64,000 bases of DNA from Conexibacter sp. SYSU D00693 (GTDB lineage: Bacteria > Actinomycetota > Thermoleophilia > Solirubrobacterales > Solirubrobacteraceae), in assembly GCF_017084525.1 (NCBI RefSeq), contig NZ_CP070950.1:2666001-2730000 (forward strand), in the 5' to 3' direction. Below the pieces are notes generated by a model. It was given only the letters and a program-made list of their open reading frames with translations. It was not told the origin of the DNA and ran no database searches. The translations under genes and the position numbers were made by a program. Positions 32,879 to 45,041 of this stretch are shown here, one piece after another; within the stretch, counting starts at the first letter, position 1; the number at the start of each line of letters is the position of its first letter.

Positions 32879-32887
32879 CCCGCCCGC

Positions 32888-33820
32888 ATGCGCGACGACT
32901 GCCAGCCGGTCGAGCACGAGACCCGCGACCGGATCATCACCGGCGGGGTCACGGTCGTCCCCATCATCGGCCTAGGCCTCGTGGGCTGGCAGATGTGGGG
33001 CTGGGGCCTGCACTGGAGCGACCTCCTCGTGCTCGCGCTCCTCTACATCCCGACGGGCTTGGGCATCACGGTCGGCTTCCACCGGCTGTTCACCCACCGC
33101 GCGTTCGCGACGGGGCCGCGCACCCGCGCGGTCTTCGGCGTCCTGGGCTCGGCCGCGATCGAGGGGCCGGTCATCTCGTGGGTGGCCGACCACCGCAAGC
33201 ACCACGCGTTCTCCGACCAGGAGGGCGACCCGCACAGCCCGCACGTCGGCCACGGCGGCGGCCTGCGCGGCGCGCTGCGCGGCCTGTGGCACGCGCACGT
33301 CGGCTGGCTGTTCCTCCACGACCAGCGCGGCCTGCACACCCGCTACGCCCCCGACCTGCTCGCCGACCCCGTCATGCGCTGGGTCGACCGCACCTTCCTG
33401 TGGTGGGCCGTCGGCGGGCTCGTGCTGCCGTTCTTCCTCGGCTGGGCGATCGGCGGGTCGCTGGTCACGGGCCTCACCGGCATGCTCTGGGGCGGCCTGG
33501 TGCGCGTCCTGCTCCTGCACCACGTCACGTACTCGATCAACTCGCTCTGCCACTTCTTCGGCCGGCGCCGGTTCTCGACCGAGGACGAGTCGCGCAACCT
33601 GCTGTGGCTCGCGCTGCCGTCGCTGGGCGAGTCGTGGCACAACAACCACCACGCCTTCCCGACCTCCGCGGCGCACGGGCTGCGCCCCTGGGAGGTCGAC
33701 CTCTCCGCGCTCACCATCCGCGCCATGGAGGCCACCGGCCTGGCCTGGGACGTCAGGCGCGTGAGCCGCGAGCGCCAGGACGAGCACGGCGGCGAGCCCC
33801 GCCAGGCCGTCGCCACCTAG
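32888..33820 (+). CDS. acyl-CoA/acyl-lipid fatty acid desaturase
   Basis: The 310-residue membrane protein carries the three histidine boxes that hold the di-iron centre: HRLFTH near residue 66, HRKHH near 103 and HNNHH near 257, with hydrophobic segments between them. The spacing is that of delta-9 desaturases of the SCD/DesA3 type, which introduce a cis double bond using O2 and electrons from a separate reductase. Its membrane-fluidity role is assumed from the family. The ATG at 32888 follows a -10-like hexamer by nine nt. Confidence 0.93.
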   Translation: MRDDCQPVEHETRDRIITGGVTVVPIIGLGLVGWQMWGWGLHWSDLLVLALLYIPTGLGITVGFHRLFTHRAFATGPRTRAVFGVLGSAAIEGPVISWVADHRKHHAFSDQEGDPHSPHVGHGGGLRGALRGLWHAHVGWLFLHDQRGLHTRYAPDLLADPVMRWVDRTFLWWAVGGLVLPFFLGWAIGGSLVTGLTGMLWGGLVRVLLLHHVTYSINSLCHFFGRRRFSTEDESRNLLWLALPSLGESWHNNHHAFPTSAAHGLRPWEVDLSALTIRAMEATGLAWDVRRVSRERQDEHGGEPRQAVAT

Positions 33821-33839
33821 GGCAAGCGGACCGCAGTCC

Positions 33840-33845
33840 TACATT
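33840..33845 (+). promoter_or_regulatory. -10 element of the DsbA-fold gene
   Basis: TACATT ends seven nt before the GTG at 33853. Confidence 0.4.
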
Positions 33846-33852
33846 GCGGTGG

Positions 33853-34695
33853 GTGACCACCGTGCGCGTCGTCGAGTTCACCGACCCTGGGTGCCCGTGG
33901 GCCTTCAGCGCGGAGCCCTTCCGCCTCAGGCTCAAGTGGACGTTCGGCGACCAGCTGGCCTGGGAGCGGCGCATGGTCGTGCTCGCCGAGGACGAGCAGG
34001 AGTACGTCGACAAGGGCCTCACGCCGGAGGTCCTGGCTCCCGGCATGGCGATGATCGCGCAGCGCCACGGCATGCCGATCGTCACCGAGCAGCGCGACCG
34101 CATGGCCGGCACCGCGCCGGCCTGCCGCGCCGTCGTCGGCGCGCGCCTGCACGACGCCGAGCACGAGGACGCGCTCCTGCGCGAGCTGCGCCTGCAGGCG
34201 ATGGGCGGCCGGCACCTCGACGAGGACGCGACGCTGCGCGCGGCCGCCGAGGCGGCGGGCGTCGACCCCGACGCCGCCGTGCGCTGGGCCCGCGAGGACG
34301 AGGACGTCCGGCTGGCCACCGAGGAGGACAAGGCCGCCGCGCGCCATCCCCTGCCCTCGGCGCTCGCCCTGAGCCACAAGCTCGCGCCGTGGTCGGGCGG
34401 CCTGCGCTACACGTGCCCGTCGCTCGAGGTCTCCCTCGACGGGACGACGACGACCGCCCCCGGCTTCCAGCCCTTCGAGAGCTACGACGTCGTCCTGGCC
34501 AACCTCGCGCCGGACCTCGAGCGCCGGCCGGCGCCCGAGAGCCCGCAGGAGGCGCTCGCCTGGGCGGGCCGGGCGCTGGCCACCCAGGAGGTCGCGGTGC
34601 TCCTGGGCGTCACGCGCGACGAGGCCCGCGAGCAGCTCGCCGGCGTGGCCGACGAGCGCTCGATGGGCACCGACGCCCTCTGGACCCTGCGCTAG
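33853..34695 (+). CDS. DsbA-fold protein (FrnE/HCCA-isomerase-like)
   Basis: The 280-residue protein starts with [27 protein letters not shown], a thioredoxin-fold opening with CPWA at the position of the CxxC motif. Only the first cysteine is kept, as in 2-hydroxychromene-2-carboxylate isomerases. A helical insertion ([21 protein letters not shown]...[15 protein letters not shown]) and the later [14 protein letters not shown] match FrnE-like proteins found in actinobacteria. There is no signal peptide, so it acts in the cytoplasm, perhaps as a glutathione/mycothiol-dependent isomerase. It converges on the chemoreceptor gene at a shared CTAG. Confidence 0.82.
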   Translation: MTTVRVVEFTDPGCPWAFSAEPFRLRLKWTFGDQLAWERRMVVLAEDEQEYVDKGLTPEVLAPGMAMIAQRHGMPIVTEQRDRMAGTAPACRAVVGARLHDAEHEDALLRELRLQAMGGRHLDEDATLRAAAEAAGVDPDAAVRWAREDEDVRLATEEDKAAARHPLPSALALSHKLAPWSGGLRYTCPSLEVSLDGTTTTAPGFQPFESYDVVLANLAPDLERRPAPESPQEALAWAGRALATQEVAVLLGVTRDEAREQLAGVADERSMGTDALWTLR

Positions 34696-36059
34696 GCCGC
34701 CACGAGCCGGAAGCGCGCCACGAGGCCGTCCAGCTCGCCCGCCGTCGCGGCGAGCTGCTGGGCGCCGGCGGCGATCTCCTGCACGGAGGCCGACGTCTGC
34801 TGCGTGGTCGCGCTGACCTGCTCGGTCGACGCCGAGGACTCCTCGGAGATGGCGGCCGCGTCGGTCACGGCCTGGGCGATCGACGAGGCGGAGGCGGCGA
34901 CCTGCTCGACCGCCGCGGCGATGCGCCCGACGCGCGCGGTCACGTCCTCGACGGACTGGCCGATGGCGCCGAAGGCCTCGCGCGCCTCCTCGACGGTCGC
35001 GGCGCCGCCGGCGGTGCGCCGGCCGCCCTCCTCGACGACCTCGACGGCGCGGGCGGTCTCGCGCTGGATGTCGGTGATGAGCGACGAGATGGAGCGCGCC
35101 GCGCTCGAGGACTCCTCGGCGAGCTTGCGGACCTCCTCGGCGACCACGGCGAAGCCGCGGCCCTGCTCCCCGGCCCGGGCAGCCTCGATGGCGGCGTTGA
35201 GCGCCAGGAGGTTCGTCTGCTCGGCGATGCCCGTGATCGTGTCGACGATCGACCCGATCTGGGTGCTCGTCGTGCCGAGCCGGCGGATGGCCTCGGTCGC
35301 CTCGGCGCTGGCCTCGCGGACGGCCGTCATCGCGGCGGTGGCCTCGGTGACCGCCGCCTCGCCCTGGCCTGCGACCCGGCGCGCGTCGTCGGCGGCCTGC
35401 GCCGTCGCCGCCGCCTCACCGGCCGACGCCGTGGTCGCGCTGGCGACCTCGGCCGTGAGCTCGCGCACGTGCTCGATGCCCTCGACCTGGCGCTGGGCAC
35501 CGAGCGCGAGCTCACCGACGGCCGAGGCGATCTCGCCCACGGCCGACCCGGTCTGGTCCGACGTGGACGCCATCTGCTGCGAGGACGCGGCGACGCTGCT
35601 CGCCGTGGAGGAGATCTGCCCGACCATGCCGGCGAGGGCGGCGACGGTCGTGTTGTAGGCCTCGACCGAGCCGACGGTGTTGTCGCGGATCTCGTTGACC
35701 GCGCGGGCGACGTCGCCGAGCTCGTCGCGGGTGATGCGCGTGATGTGCGGCGTCACCGGCGTGACGGTGTGCGTCAGGTCGCCCTCAGCCATGTGGCCCA
35801 GGGCGGCGCGCAGGTCCGTGGTGCAGTTGTCGCGCAGCATCCCGAGGCGGTCGAGGACGTCCTCGAGCGAGCGGCTCATGGAGCGCACGAGCGCGACCGC
35901 GATGACCGACCCCGCCACGACGCCGACGGCCGCGACGGCCAGCTCGACGGCCGCGCCGGCGTCGCTGAGGGCGAGCACGGTGGTGAGGACCTGGCAGGCG
36001 ACGACGACGCCGAAGCCGCCGAGGAGCTTGGTCCGCAGGGTGAGGCGAGACGGGAGCAT
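34692..36059 (-). CDS. methyl-accepting chemotaxis protein without a sensor domain
   Basis: The 455-residue protein from the ATG at 36059 has two membrane helices only a few residues apart ([18 protein letters not shown] and [17 protein letters not shown]), then a HAMP-like region and a full signalling domain with the hairpin tip [42 protein letters not shown]. It therefore has no periplasmic ligand domain and may sense membrane or cytoplasmic state. It is next to a second receptor with a very similar signalling domain. No che genes occur in the window. Confidence 0.88.
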   Translation of the reverse strand: MLPSRLTLRTKLLGGFGVVVACQVLTTVLALSDAGAAVELAVAAVGVVAGSVIAVALVRSMSRSLEDVLDRLGMLRDNCTTDLRAALGHMAEGDLTHTVTPVTPHITRITRDELGDVARAVNEIRDNTVGSVEAYNTTVAALAGMVGQISSTASSVAASSQQMASTSDQTGSAVGEIASAVGELALGAQRQVEGIEHVRELTAEVASATTASAGEAAATAQAADDARRVAGQGEAAVTEATAAMTAVREASAEATEAIRRLGTTSTQIGSIVDTITGIAEQTNLLALNAAIEAARAGEQGRGFAVVAEEVRKLAEESSSAARSISSLITDIQRETARAVEVVEEGGRRTAGGAATVEEAREAFGAIGQSVEDVTARVGRIAAAVEQVAASASSIAQAVTDAAAISEESSASTEQVSATTQQTSASVQEIAAGAQQLAATAGELDGLVARFRLVAA

Positions 36060-36147
36060 GCGGCGACCATCGGTGGGCCACAAGCGGACCGGGACCCCCG
36101 GATCACCGAACCGACGGACATCTCCTGGACGCCTCCCCGGGACTGCG

Positions 36148-36181
36148 GAGGGCCGCCTCGACGGATGTCGGGGCGGCCCTC
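36148..36181 (-). terminator. hairpin downstream of the four-helix-bundle chemoreceptor gene
   Basis: GAGGGCCGCC (36148-36157) and GGCGGCCCTC (36172-36181) form a 10-bp stem around a 14-nt loop, 26 nt after the stop of the gene ending at 36208. There is no T-tract. It lies between the two chemoreceptor genes and could separate their transcripts. Confidence 0.5.
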
Positions 36182-36207
36182 GCGGATGGGCGTGCTACAG
36201 GGTGGCG

Positions 36208-38034
36208 CTAGGCGCTGACGCGGAACTGCGCGACGAGCTGCTCGAGCTCGGTCGCCGTCTGCGCGAGGTCCTGCGCGCTGGCCGAGATCTGCTGGGCCGA
36301 GGCGGAGGTCTGCTGGGTCGAGGCGCTGACCTGCTCGGTCGAGGCCGACGACTCCTCGGCCACCGCGGCGACGTCGCTGATGCGCTCGGAGATCGAGGTG
36401 GCCGAGGCGGCGACCTGCTCGACGGCGGCGGCGATGCGCGTCACGCGGGCGGTGACGTCCTCGACGGACGCGCCGATCGCGGCGAACGACTCGCGGGCCT
36501 GCTCGACGGTGGCCGCACCGCCCTCCGTGCGCCGGCCGCCCTCCTCGACGACGTCCACGGCGCGCGAGGTCTCGCGCTGGATGTCCTGGATGAGCTGCGC
36601 GATGGTGCCCGCGGCCTTCGAGGACTCCTCGGCCAGCTTGCGGACCTCCTCGGCGACGACCGCGAAGCCGCGGCCCTGCTCGCCGGCGCGCGCGGCCTCG
36701 ATCGCCGCGTTGAGCGCCAGGAGGTTCGTCTGCTCGGAGATGCCGGTGATCGTGTCGACGATCGACCCGATCTGCTCGGACTTGGCCCCGAGCTCGCGGA
36801 TGGCCTCGGTCGCCTGCGCGCTGGCCTGGCGCACCGCGGCCATCGCCTCGGTCGCCTCGGCCACGGCGGTCTCGCCCTCTCCGGCGACGCGGCGGGCGTC
36901 GTCGGCGGCCTGCGCGGTCTCCGTGGCGTCCTGGGCCGACGACGTCGTGGCGCGGGCCACCTCCTCGGTGAGGCGGCGGGTCTCCTCGATGCCCTCGACC
37001 TGGCGCTGGGCGCCGAGCGCGACCTCGCCGACGGCGGTGGCGATCTCGCCGACGGCCTGGCCGGTCTGCTCGGAGGTCGAGGCCATCTGCTGCGACGATG
37101 CGGCGACGGAGCCGGCGGACGACGAGATGCGCCCGACGATCCCGGCGAGCACGCCGCGCGTCGTGTTGTAGGCCTCGACGGAGGCGACGGTGTTGTCGCG
37201 GATGCCGTTGACGGCCTGGGCGACGTCGCCGATCTCGTCGTTGGACCAGCGCTCGATGCGCGTGGTCGTCGGGGTGCACTCGACGGTGAGGTCGCCCTGG
37301 GCGACGTGGTCGAGGGCGTCGCGCAGCTCGACGGTGTCGCGGCCGGCCAGCGAGCCGAGGCGGTCGAGGATCTCGCGCACGCCGCTGGCGATGGAGCGCG
37401 AGAGCAGCAGCGCGACGGCGAGGCCGGCGGCCAGCGCGATGAGCAGGAGGGTGAAGCCGATGGTCTTGGCCGACGACGTGTCGCTCTCGGCCTGCTCGAG
37501 GGCCTGCGTGGCCAGCTTGTTCTTGTGCTCGAGCCACGGGTCCAGCGAGTCGTCGATGGCGTCCCACGCGTCCTGGGCGGCGACGATCGCCTGCTTGGCG
37601 CGGGTGTCGTCGCCGCGGTCGCTGAAGGCCGCGAACCGCATCGAGGCGGTGAAGTACGCCTCGAAGGACGCGCGCGTCTCCTCGGCCAGCCGCCGGTCCT
37701 CGTCGCCGTTGACGAAGTCCTTCTCGTACTCCGCGATGCCGTCGAGCACCTCCTGGCGGTCGGCCGCCATCTCCTTGGCCATCTCGGCGCGCTGGGCCGG
37801 CGTGGTCGAGGCGATGTGCTCGAGCTGGTGGGCGCGGAGGTTCGTGAGGTCCTTGTCGACCTCCTTGATGACCTGGACCGCCGGCACGACGTCGCGGCCG
37901 ATGGCGATGGCCTGCTGCCCGAGGCTGTCGCTCTTGGAGATCGAGACGAGCAGCGAGACGACCATCAGGGCGAGGACGAGGCCGAACCCGGCCAGGAGCT
38001 TCACGCGGAGGGGTAGACGACGGTTGAGAGACAC
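36208..38034 (-). CDS. methyl-accepting chemotaxis protein with four-helix-bundle sensor
   Basis: The 608-residue protein starts at a GTG at 38034. A first membrane helix ([21 protein letters not shown]) is followed by a sensor region of about 150 residues with long amphipathic helices ([30 protein letters not shown]), the 4HB_MCP type, a second helix ([21 protein letters not shown]), HAMP, and the signalling domain with [20 protein letters not shown]. The ligand is unknown. Its signalling domain is close to that of the neighbouring receptor, so the pair arose by duplication. Confidence 0.9.
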   Translation of the reverse strand: MSLNRRLPLRVKLLAGFGLVLALMVVSLLVSISKSDSLGQQAIAIGRDVVPAVQVIKEVDKDLTNLRAHQLEHIASTTPAQRAEMAKEMAADRQEVLDGIAEYEKDFVNGDEDRRLAEETRASFEAYFTASMRFAAFSDRGDDTRAKQAIVAAQDAWDAIDDSLDPWLEHKNKLATQALEQAESDTSSAKTIGFTLLLIALAAGLAVALLLSRSIASGVREILDRLGSLAGRDTVELRDALDHVAQGDLTVECTPTTTRIERWSNDEIGDVAQAVNGIRDNTVASVEAYNTTRGVLAGIVGRISSSAGSVAASSQQMASTSEQTGQAVGEIATAVGEVALGAQRQVEGIEETRRLTEEVARATTSSAQDATETAQAADDARRVAGEGETAVAEATEAMAAVRQASAQATEAIRELGAKSEQIGSIVDTITGISEQTNLLALNAAIEAARAGEQGRGFAVVAEEVRKLAEESSKAAGTIAQLIQDIQRETSRAVDVVEEGGRRTEGGAATVEQARESFAAIGASVEDVTARVTRIAAAVEQVAASATSISERISDVAAVAEESSASTEQVSASTQQTSASAQQISASAQDLAQTATELEQLVAQFRVSA

Positions 38035-38073
38035 GCCCCGGTGATCGGCAGCGGTGCGCGTTGAACGGAGTGA

Positions 38074-38760
38074 TCAGCGGGTCCGCAGACCGTCCAGCGC
38101 ACGCAAGAGGCCGTTCGGCGCATCAACCACGACGTCTGCCGCATCAAGGGCATCTGCGCCGAACGGTCCCGTGGCGATCGCGACGCAGCGGACGCCGTCG
38201 GCCCGCGCACAGGCGATGTCGCGCGGCGTGTCGCCGATGACGACCGTCCGTGCCCGCGGGAAGGGGTCGTCGTCGGTGCCGGCCCGCCGGCGAGCCACCT
38301 CGGGCAGCCGCTCGCGCAGCTCGTGGTCGGAGCCGAAGGCGCCCTGGCCGTCGGCGAAGAACCCGCCGACGCCCGCCCGGTCGAGCTTGACCCGGGCGAT
38401 CGGCTCGAGGTTGCCCGTGAGCAGCGCGAGCGTGACGTCGTCTCGCGCGGCGAGCGCCTCGAGCACGTCGTGCATCCCGTCGCTGACGGTGTGCGAGAGG
38501 TCGCCGGGCACCCGCGCGGCGAACTCCTCGCAGGCGGCCTGCGCCACCTCGGGCCACCGCGCGTCGATCGCCTCGGGCTCGACGCCGGCCGCCTCGAGGA
38601 TGAGGCGGCAGATCGCGCCGTCGGTGCGGCCGGCGGTCTCGACGCGCACCCGCGGGATGGCGATGCCGTGCACGCGGCGCAGGGCGGCGTGGATCGCGTC
38701 GCGGTGCGCGTCGGCCGCCTTGATGAGCAGCGTCCCGTCGATGTCGAAGAGCGCGAGCAC
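38074..38760 (-). CDS. HAD-superfamily hydrolase, phosphoglycolate-phosphatase-like
   Basis: The 228-residue protein has all four HAD motifs: LALFDIDGTLL at the start with nucleophile Asp6, ALLTGNLEP (motif II Thr), a lysine in RVKLDRAG, and VVIGDTPRDIACA (motif IV). The cap between motifs I and II is helical (subclass I), as in Gph and PpaX. A small phosphorylated metabolite is the likely substrate. The GTG at 38760 lies 13 bp after the M42 peptidase gene, suggesting one transcript. Confidence 0.87.
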   Translation of the reverse strand: MLALFDIDGTLLIKAADAHRDAIHAALRRVHGIAIPRVRVETAGRTDGAICRLILEAAGVEPEAIDARWPEVAQAACEEFAARVPGDLSHTVSDGMHDVLEALAARDDVTLALLTGNLEPIARVKLDRAGVGGFFADGQGAFGSDHELRERLPEVARRRAGTDDDPFPRARTVVIGDTPRDIACARADGVRCVAIATGPFGADALDAADVVVDAPNGLLRALDGLRTR

Positions 38761-38773
38761 GCGCCCGGGGCCG

Positions 38774-39835
38774 CTAGCGGGCGAAGGAGGTCCCCGGCTC
38801 GAGCGTCATCGCCAGCGCGGCGATGGCCTTCGCCGCGCCCGCGACGTCGCCGAGGTCGACCATCTCCACCGGCGAGTGCATGTAGCGCAGCGGCAGGCCC
38901 ACGAGGCCCGTCGGGATGCCCTGGCGCACGAGGTGGATGGCGTCGGCGTCGGTCCACGTGCGCCCGCCCGAGGCGGCGACGGTGAACGTCACGCCCTCGG
39001 CCTCGGCCGCGTCGTGCAGGCGCTCGAAGACGTGCGGGTTGAGGATCGAGCCACGCTCGAGGACCGGGCCCGAGCCGAAGCCGTGCTTGCCCTCCTGCTT
39101 GACGTCGATGCCCGGCGCGCCGGTCTCGTGGGTGACGTCGACGACGATGGCGACGTCGGGCTCCTGGCCGTAGGCGGCCGCGCCGGCGCCGAAGCAGCCG
39201 ATCTCCTCCTGCACGGCGGCGACCGCGAGCACGTCGCCGGGCGAGCCGCCGCGCTCGTGCACGAGCCGCGCGACCTCGAGGGCCACGAAGCAGCCCAGCC
39301 GGTTGTCCATCGCGCGCGACACGACCCGGTCGTTGGGCAGCTCGAGCGGCTCGGCGGCCACGACGGCGGTGTCGCCGATGCGCACCCGGCCCTTCGCCTC
39401 GTCGCCGTCCTTCGCCCCGATGTCGATGTGGAGGTCCTTGAGCTTGGGGACGCGCTTGCGCTCGTCCTCGTCGAGGAGGTGGATCGGCTTGCGCCCCAGG
39501 ACGCCCGGCACCACGCCGTCGCGCGTGGTGACCGCGACGCGCTGGCCGACGAGGATCTGCGGGTCCCACCCGCCGACGCCGGTGAACCACAGGAAGCCGT
39601 CGTCGTCGATGTGGGTGACGACGAGGCCGATCTCGTCGGCGTGGCCGACGACCGCGAGGGTGGGCGCGTCCTCCTTGGTGCCCTTGAGCCGCGCGAAGGT
39701 GTTGCCCATCGCGTCGACGGTGACCTCGGCGCCCAGGGCCTCCGCGTGCTTGCGGAACGCGGCTGACGGGGCGGTCTCGTAGCCCGAGGGGCCGGTCGCG
39801 GTGAGCAGGTCGCGCAGGGCGTCGGGCAGCGGCAT
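38774..39835 (-). CDS. M42 family metallo-aminopeptidase
   Basis: The 353-residue protein carries the family's metal-binding and catalytic motifs: VGHADEIGLVV near residue 63, SRAMDNRLGC near 174, AVQEEIGCFGAG near 206 with the general-base glutamate, VDVTHETG near 230 and RYMHSPVEM near 313. M42 enzymes form dodecameric tetrahedra that trim peptides from the N-terminus, with two zinc or cobalt ions per subunit. The ATG at 39835 lies eight nt after a TAGCCT hexamer. Confidence 0.93.
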   Translation of the reverse strand: MPLPDALRDLLTATGPSGYETAPSAAFRKHAEALGAEVTVDAMGNTFARLKGTKEDAPTLAVVGHADEIGLVVTHIDDDGFLWFTGVGGWDPQILVGQRVAVTTRDGVVPGVLGRKPIHLLDEDERKRVPKLKDLHIDIGAKDGDEAKGRVRIGDTAVVAAEPLELPNDRVVSRAMDNRLGCFVALEVARLVHERGGSPGDVLAVAAVQEEIGCFGAGAAAYGQEPDVAIVVDVTHETGAPGIDVKQEGKHGFGSGPVLERGSILNPHVFERLHDAAEAEGVTFTVAASGGRTWTDADAIHLVRQGIPTGLVGLPLRYMHSPVEMVDLGDVAGAAKAIAALAMTLEPGTSFAR

Positions 39836-39843
39836 GGGGCCGC

Positions 39844-39849
39844 AGGCTA
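39844..39849 (-). promoter_or_regulatory. -10 element of the M42 peptidase operon
   Basis: TAGCCT on the minus strand ends eight nt before the ATG at 39835. Confidence 0.45.
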
Positions 39850-39868
39850 CCCGCGCGCCCGCGCTGCG

Positions 39869-40522
39869 CTAGTTGAAGCGGGCGCGCAGCGCCCTGAGGT
39901 CGCGGTCGAGCTGGTGGCGCGTCTCGTCGTCGACCGGGAGGGCGAGGCGCAGCTCGAGCGCGCGCGAGGCACGGCGCAGGTCGCCGCAGGCGGACGCCTC
40001 CGCGGCGGCCGCGCCCAGGACCGTGAAGGCGACCTGGTGCGAGCAGCGCCAGTGCAGCGTGTCGGGGAGGTCGGCCGGCGCCGTCAGCTGCGTGGCGCCC
40101 GGTTCGAGGACGACCGGGACGGGACCGCCGCGACGGTGCACGACGAACAGCCGGCCCCCGAAGCCCGCGGTGGTCATCGCGAGGCCCGCGCGGCGCGCGA
40201 CCTCGGCCTGGACGACCGCGAGCATCGACGGGTGGCCGGTGCCGGTGGCGAGCACGCGGTCCAGCGCGAAGGCCCCGAGGCCGCCGCCCCGCGTCGCCGG
40301 GCGCAGGTGCGCGGTGGCGTCCAGCAGCGCGTAGCCCTGGCCCTGGGGCGTGAGGCCGCCGGCCGGCATCGCCGGCAGCGCGAGCTCGTCGAGCGCGGCA
40401 CGCGCGCCGGCGACGTCGACGTCCTCGCGCAGCTCGAGGGCCAGGGCGAGGGCGAGCTCGTCCAGCGGCGGGCACGCCCGGCAGGCCTGGTCGCAGAAGG
40501 GGGTCACGCGCTGGTCGGCCAT
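39869..40522 (-). CDS. SirB1-like transglutaminase-fold protein
   Basis: The 217-residue protein from the ATG at 40522 starts with a cysteine cluster (FCDQACRACPP), then helices LDELALALALELREDVD. The segment AFALDRVLATGTGHPSMLAVVQAEVARRAGLAMTTAGFGGRLFVVH parallels the SirB1/PA2201-type domain, in which a bound peptide or tetratricopeptide tail follows. A helical C-terminus (ACGDLRRASRALELRLAL...LDRDLRALRARF) fits that layout. The function of SirB1-like proteins is not settled. The N-terminal cysteines could bind metal. Confidence 0.6.
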   Translation of the reverse strand: MADQRVTPFCDQACRACPPLDELALALALELREDVDVAGARAALDELALPAMPAGGLTPQGQGYALLDATAHLRPATRGGGLGAFALDRVLATGTGHPSMLAVVQAEVARRAGLAMTTAGFGGRLFVVHRRGGPVPVVLEPGATQLTAPADLPDTLHWRCSHQVAFTVLGAAAAEASACGDLRRASRALELRLALPVDDETRHQLDRDLRALRARFN

Positions 40523-40533
40523 CGTGTTCGGGA

Positions 40534-40539
40534 ACCCTA
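40534..40539 (-). promoter_or_regulatory. -10 element of the SirB1-like gene
   Basis: TAGGGT on the minus strand ends eleven nt before the ATG at 40522. Confidence 0.4.
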
Positions 40540-40633
40540 ACACCTACCAGGGCAGTCGGGAATGGCGTCCGCGTGACAGCCCGTCAGCTCGGGTAGGAGG
40601 CGCCCCACACGTCCGACGAGGAGAGGTCTGCTC

Positions 40634-41713
40634 GTGCATCGTCCCCCCTGCCTGGCGCGCTGCGCCGCCGTCTCGGCCCTGGCCCTCGCTGCCGCGGTGC
40701 CCGCCTCGGCGAGCGCCCAGGGCGACAGCGCCCCGTCCGCGCCGACCATCGACGTCGGCGGCGGCGAGACCCGCCTGCACCTGCGCGAGAGCTTCGTCGG
40801 CCGCCTCGCCGACAGCGGCATCCGCGTGTCCCTGTCGGGCGGGGCCCGCGGCGTGACGCTCCAGCGCTTCCCCGCCACGGGCGGGGAGCTCAACACCTTC
40901 ACCGCCCAGGGCAGCGTGACCCACCGGGGGACCCTGACCCTGCGCCGCGGCTCGCGCGTCGTGCGGCTGACCGCGCCCCGCGTGACCTTCGGCCCCACGT
41001 CGAGCTTGAGCTTCCGGGTGCGCGGCGAGCGCGTGACCGTCCTGAACCTCTCGACGCGCACCACCTCGGCGATCGTCGTCGGCGCGACGCTCGTCGTGCC
41101 CGACGCGGCCGTCGTGTTCACCTCCGGCGGCGCCTCGGTCCTCAACCGGGCGCTGGGCACGCGGACGTTCCGGCGCAGCCTGCGCCTCGGCGATGCCTCG
41201 GTCCGCGCCACCCCGCGTGACACGGTGCAGCTGCGCGGCACGACCCAGCTCGCCCTCGAGCCGGCGTTCGCCCAGGCCGTGACGGCCGCGGGCGCGTCGT
41301 TCGGCGAGGTCCCGCCGGCGACGGTCCCGGCGGCGGGGACGCTGGCCTTCCCCATCGGCCGGCGCAGCATCGTGGCCCCCGCGCTGCAGACCGGCACGGT
41401 CGACCACGGCGGCGGCGTGAAGTTCGTGCGCGGCGCGAGCTCGATCAGCCTCACCGACCCCCTCGTGCGCTTCGACGCCACGCCGACCCTCGCCGTGCGG
41501 CTGAACTACCAGGGCGACCGGGTGGCGATCGGCGACCTGACGCTCGGCGACGCCCGACCCGTCACCTCGGGCGGGTCGTTCACGGTGGCGGGCATCCGCG
41601 TGGCGCTCAACGCCAACGCCGCGCGCGCCCTGAACGCGACGCTCGGCACCGCCTTCCAGCCCGGCACCGCCCTGGGCACGCTGACGATCCAGGGCCAGAC
41701 GATCCAGCCGTGA
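40634..41713 (+). CDS. secreted protein with two HtaA-like repeats
   Basis: The 359-residue protein starts at a GTG at 40634 behind GAGGAGAGG. A signal peptide (CAAVSALALAAAVPASASA) precedes two repeats of about 160 residues, near 30-190 and 195-355. Each has TGGELNTFTAQGSVTHRGTL or QTGTVDHGGGVKFVRG, then a strand-rich part and LNRALGTRTFRRSLRLGDA or LNATLGTAFQPGTALGTLT. The second repeat resembles HtaA, the haem-binding domain of corynebacterial surface proteins, but the conserved Tyr/His of HtaA cannot be confirmed. A haem or surface role is possible. Confidence 0.7.
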   Translation: MHRPPCLARCAAVSALALAAAVPASASAQGDSAPSAPTIDVGGGETRLHLRESFVGRLADSGIRVSLSGGARGVTLQRFPATGGELNTFTAQGSVTHRGTLTLRRGSRVVRLTAPRVTFGPTSSLSFRVRGERVTVLNLSTRTTSAIVVGATLVVPDAAVVFTSGGASVLNRALGTRTFRRSLRLGDASVRATPRDTVQLRGTTQLALEPAFAQAVTAAGASFGEVPPATVPAAGTLAFPIGRRSIVAPALQTGTVDHGGGVKFVRGASSISLTDPLVRFDATPTLAVRLNYQGDRVAIGDLTLGDARPVTSGGSFTVAGIRVALNANAARALNATLGTAFQPGTALGTLTIQGQTIQP

Positions 41714-41715
41714 GG

Positions 41716-41736
41716 AGCAGGGGTCAGACCCCTGCT
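41716..41736. repeat. extended palindrome containing GGGGTCAGACCCC
   Basis: AGCAGGGGTC-A-GACCCCTGCT at 41716-41736 is a perfect 10-bp inverted repeat around one base, starting three nt after the stop of the HtaA-like gene. The core 41720-41732 is identical to the four copies inside the DUF6285-like gene. A one-base loop is too tight for a normal terminator, so a mobile repeat that inserted next to the stop is more likely. Confidence 0.85.
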
Positions 41737-41797
41737 GCTCACGGCTAGGGCCAGCCGCACCGCCGTCGTCCCCCGCGCGGGGGAAGATGGCGGTGCC

Positions 41798-42184
41798 GTG
41801 ATCCGCGTCCTCGTCGTCGACGACCACCCCGCCCTGCGGGCGGGTCTCGAGGCCCTGCTCCGCTCGGAGCCGGGCTTCGTCAGCGTGGGCGCGGCCGGGA
41901 CCGGCGCGCAGGCCACGGCGCTGGCGCGACGCCACGGGCCCGACGTCGTCCTGCTCGACGTCCGCCTGGGCGACGAGGACGGCATCGCGCTGTGCGCGAC
42001 GCTGCGCGCGCTGCCCGACGCGCCGGCGGTCGTGATGGTCACCGCCGACGCCGGCCCGCAGCTGGAGCGGGCGGCGACCGCCGCCGGGGCGTCCGCCCTC
42101 CTGGACAAGGCGGCGGACCTCCCCGACGTGCTCGACGCGGTGCGGCTCGCGGCGCGCTCGAGGCGCGCCGCGGCCCCGTCCTGA
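41798..42184 (+). CDS. stand-alone response regulator receiver
   Basis: The 128-residue protein starts at a GTG at 41798 and is one complete receiver domain: VLVVDDHPALR (acidic pocket Asp8 and Asp9), phospho-acceptor Asp54 in VVLLDVRLGDEDG, Thr in MVTADAG and Lys in ALLDKAAD. The sequence is of the NarL/FixJ type, but the DNA-binding HTH is absent: the frame stops after RLAARSRRAAAPS. It could be a CheY-like relay or a degraded NarL-type regulator. It converges on acnA with 7 bp between stops. Confidence 0.87.
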   Translation: MIRVLVVDDHPALRAGLEALLRSEPGFVSVGAAGTGAQATALARRHGPDVVLLDVRLGDEDGIALCATLRALPDAPAVVMVTADAGPQLERAATAAGASALLDKAADLPDVLDAVRLAARSRRAAAPS

Positions 42185-42191
42185 GTCCCGG

Positions 42192-45029
<2,838 letters not shown>

Positions 45030-45041
45030 GTCGGGTTCCTC

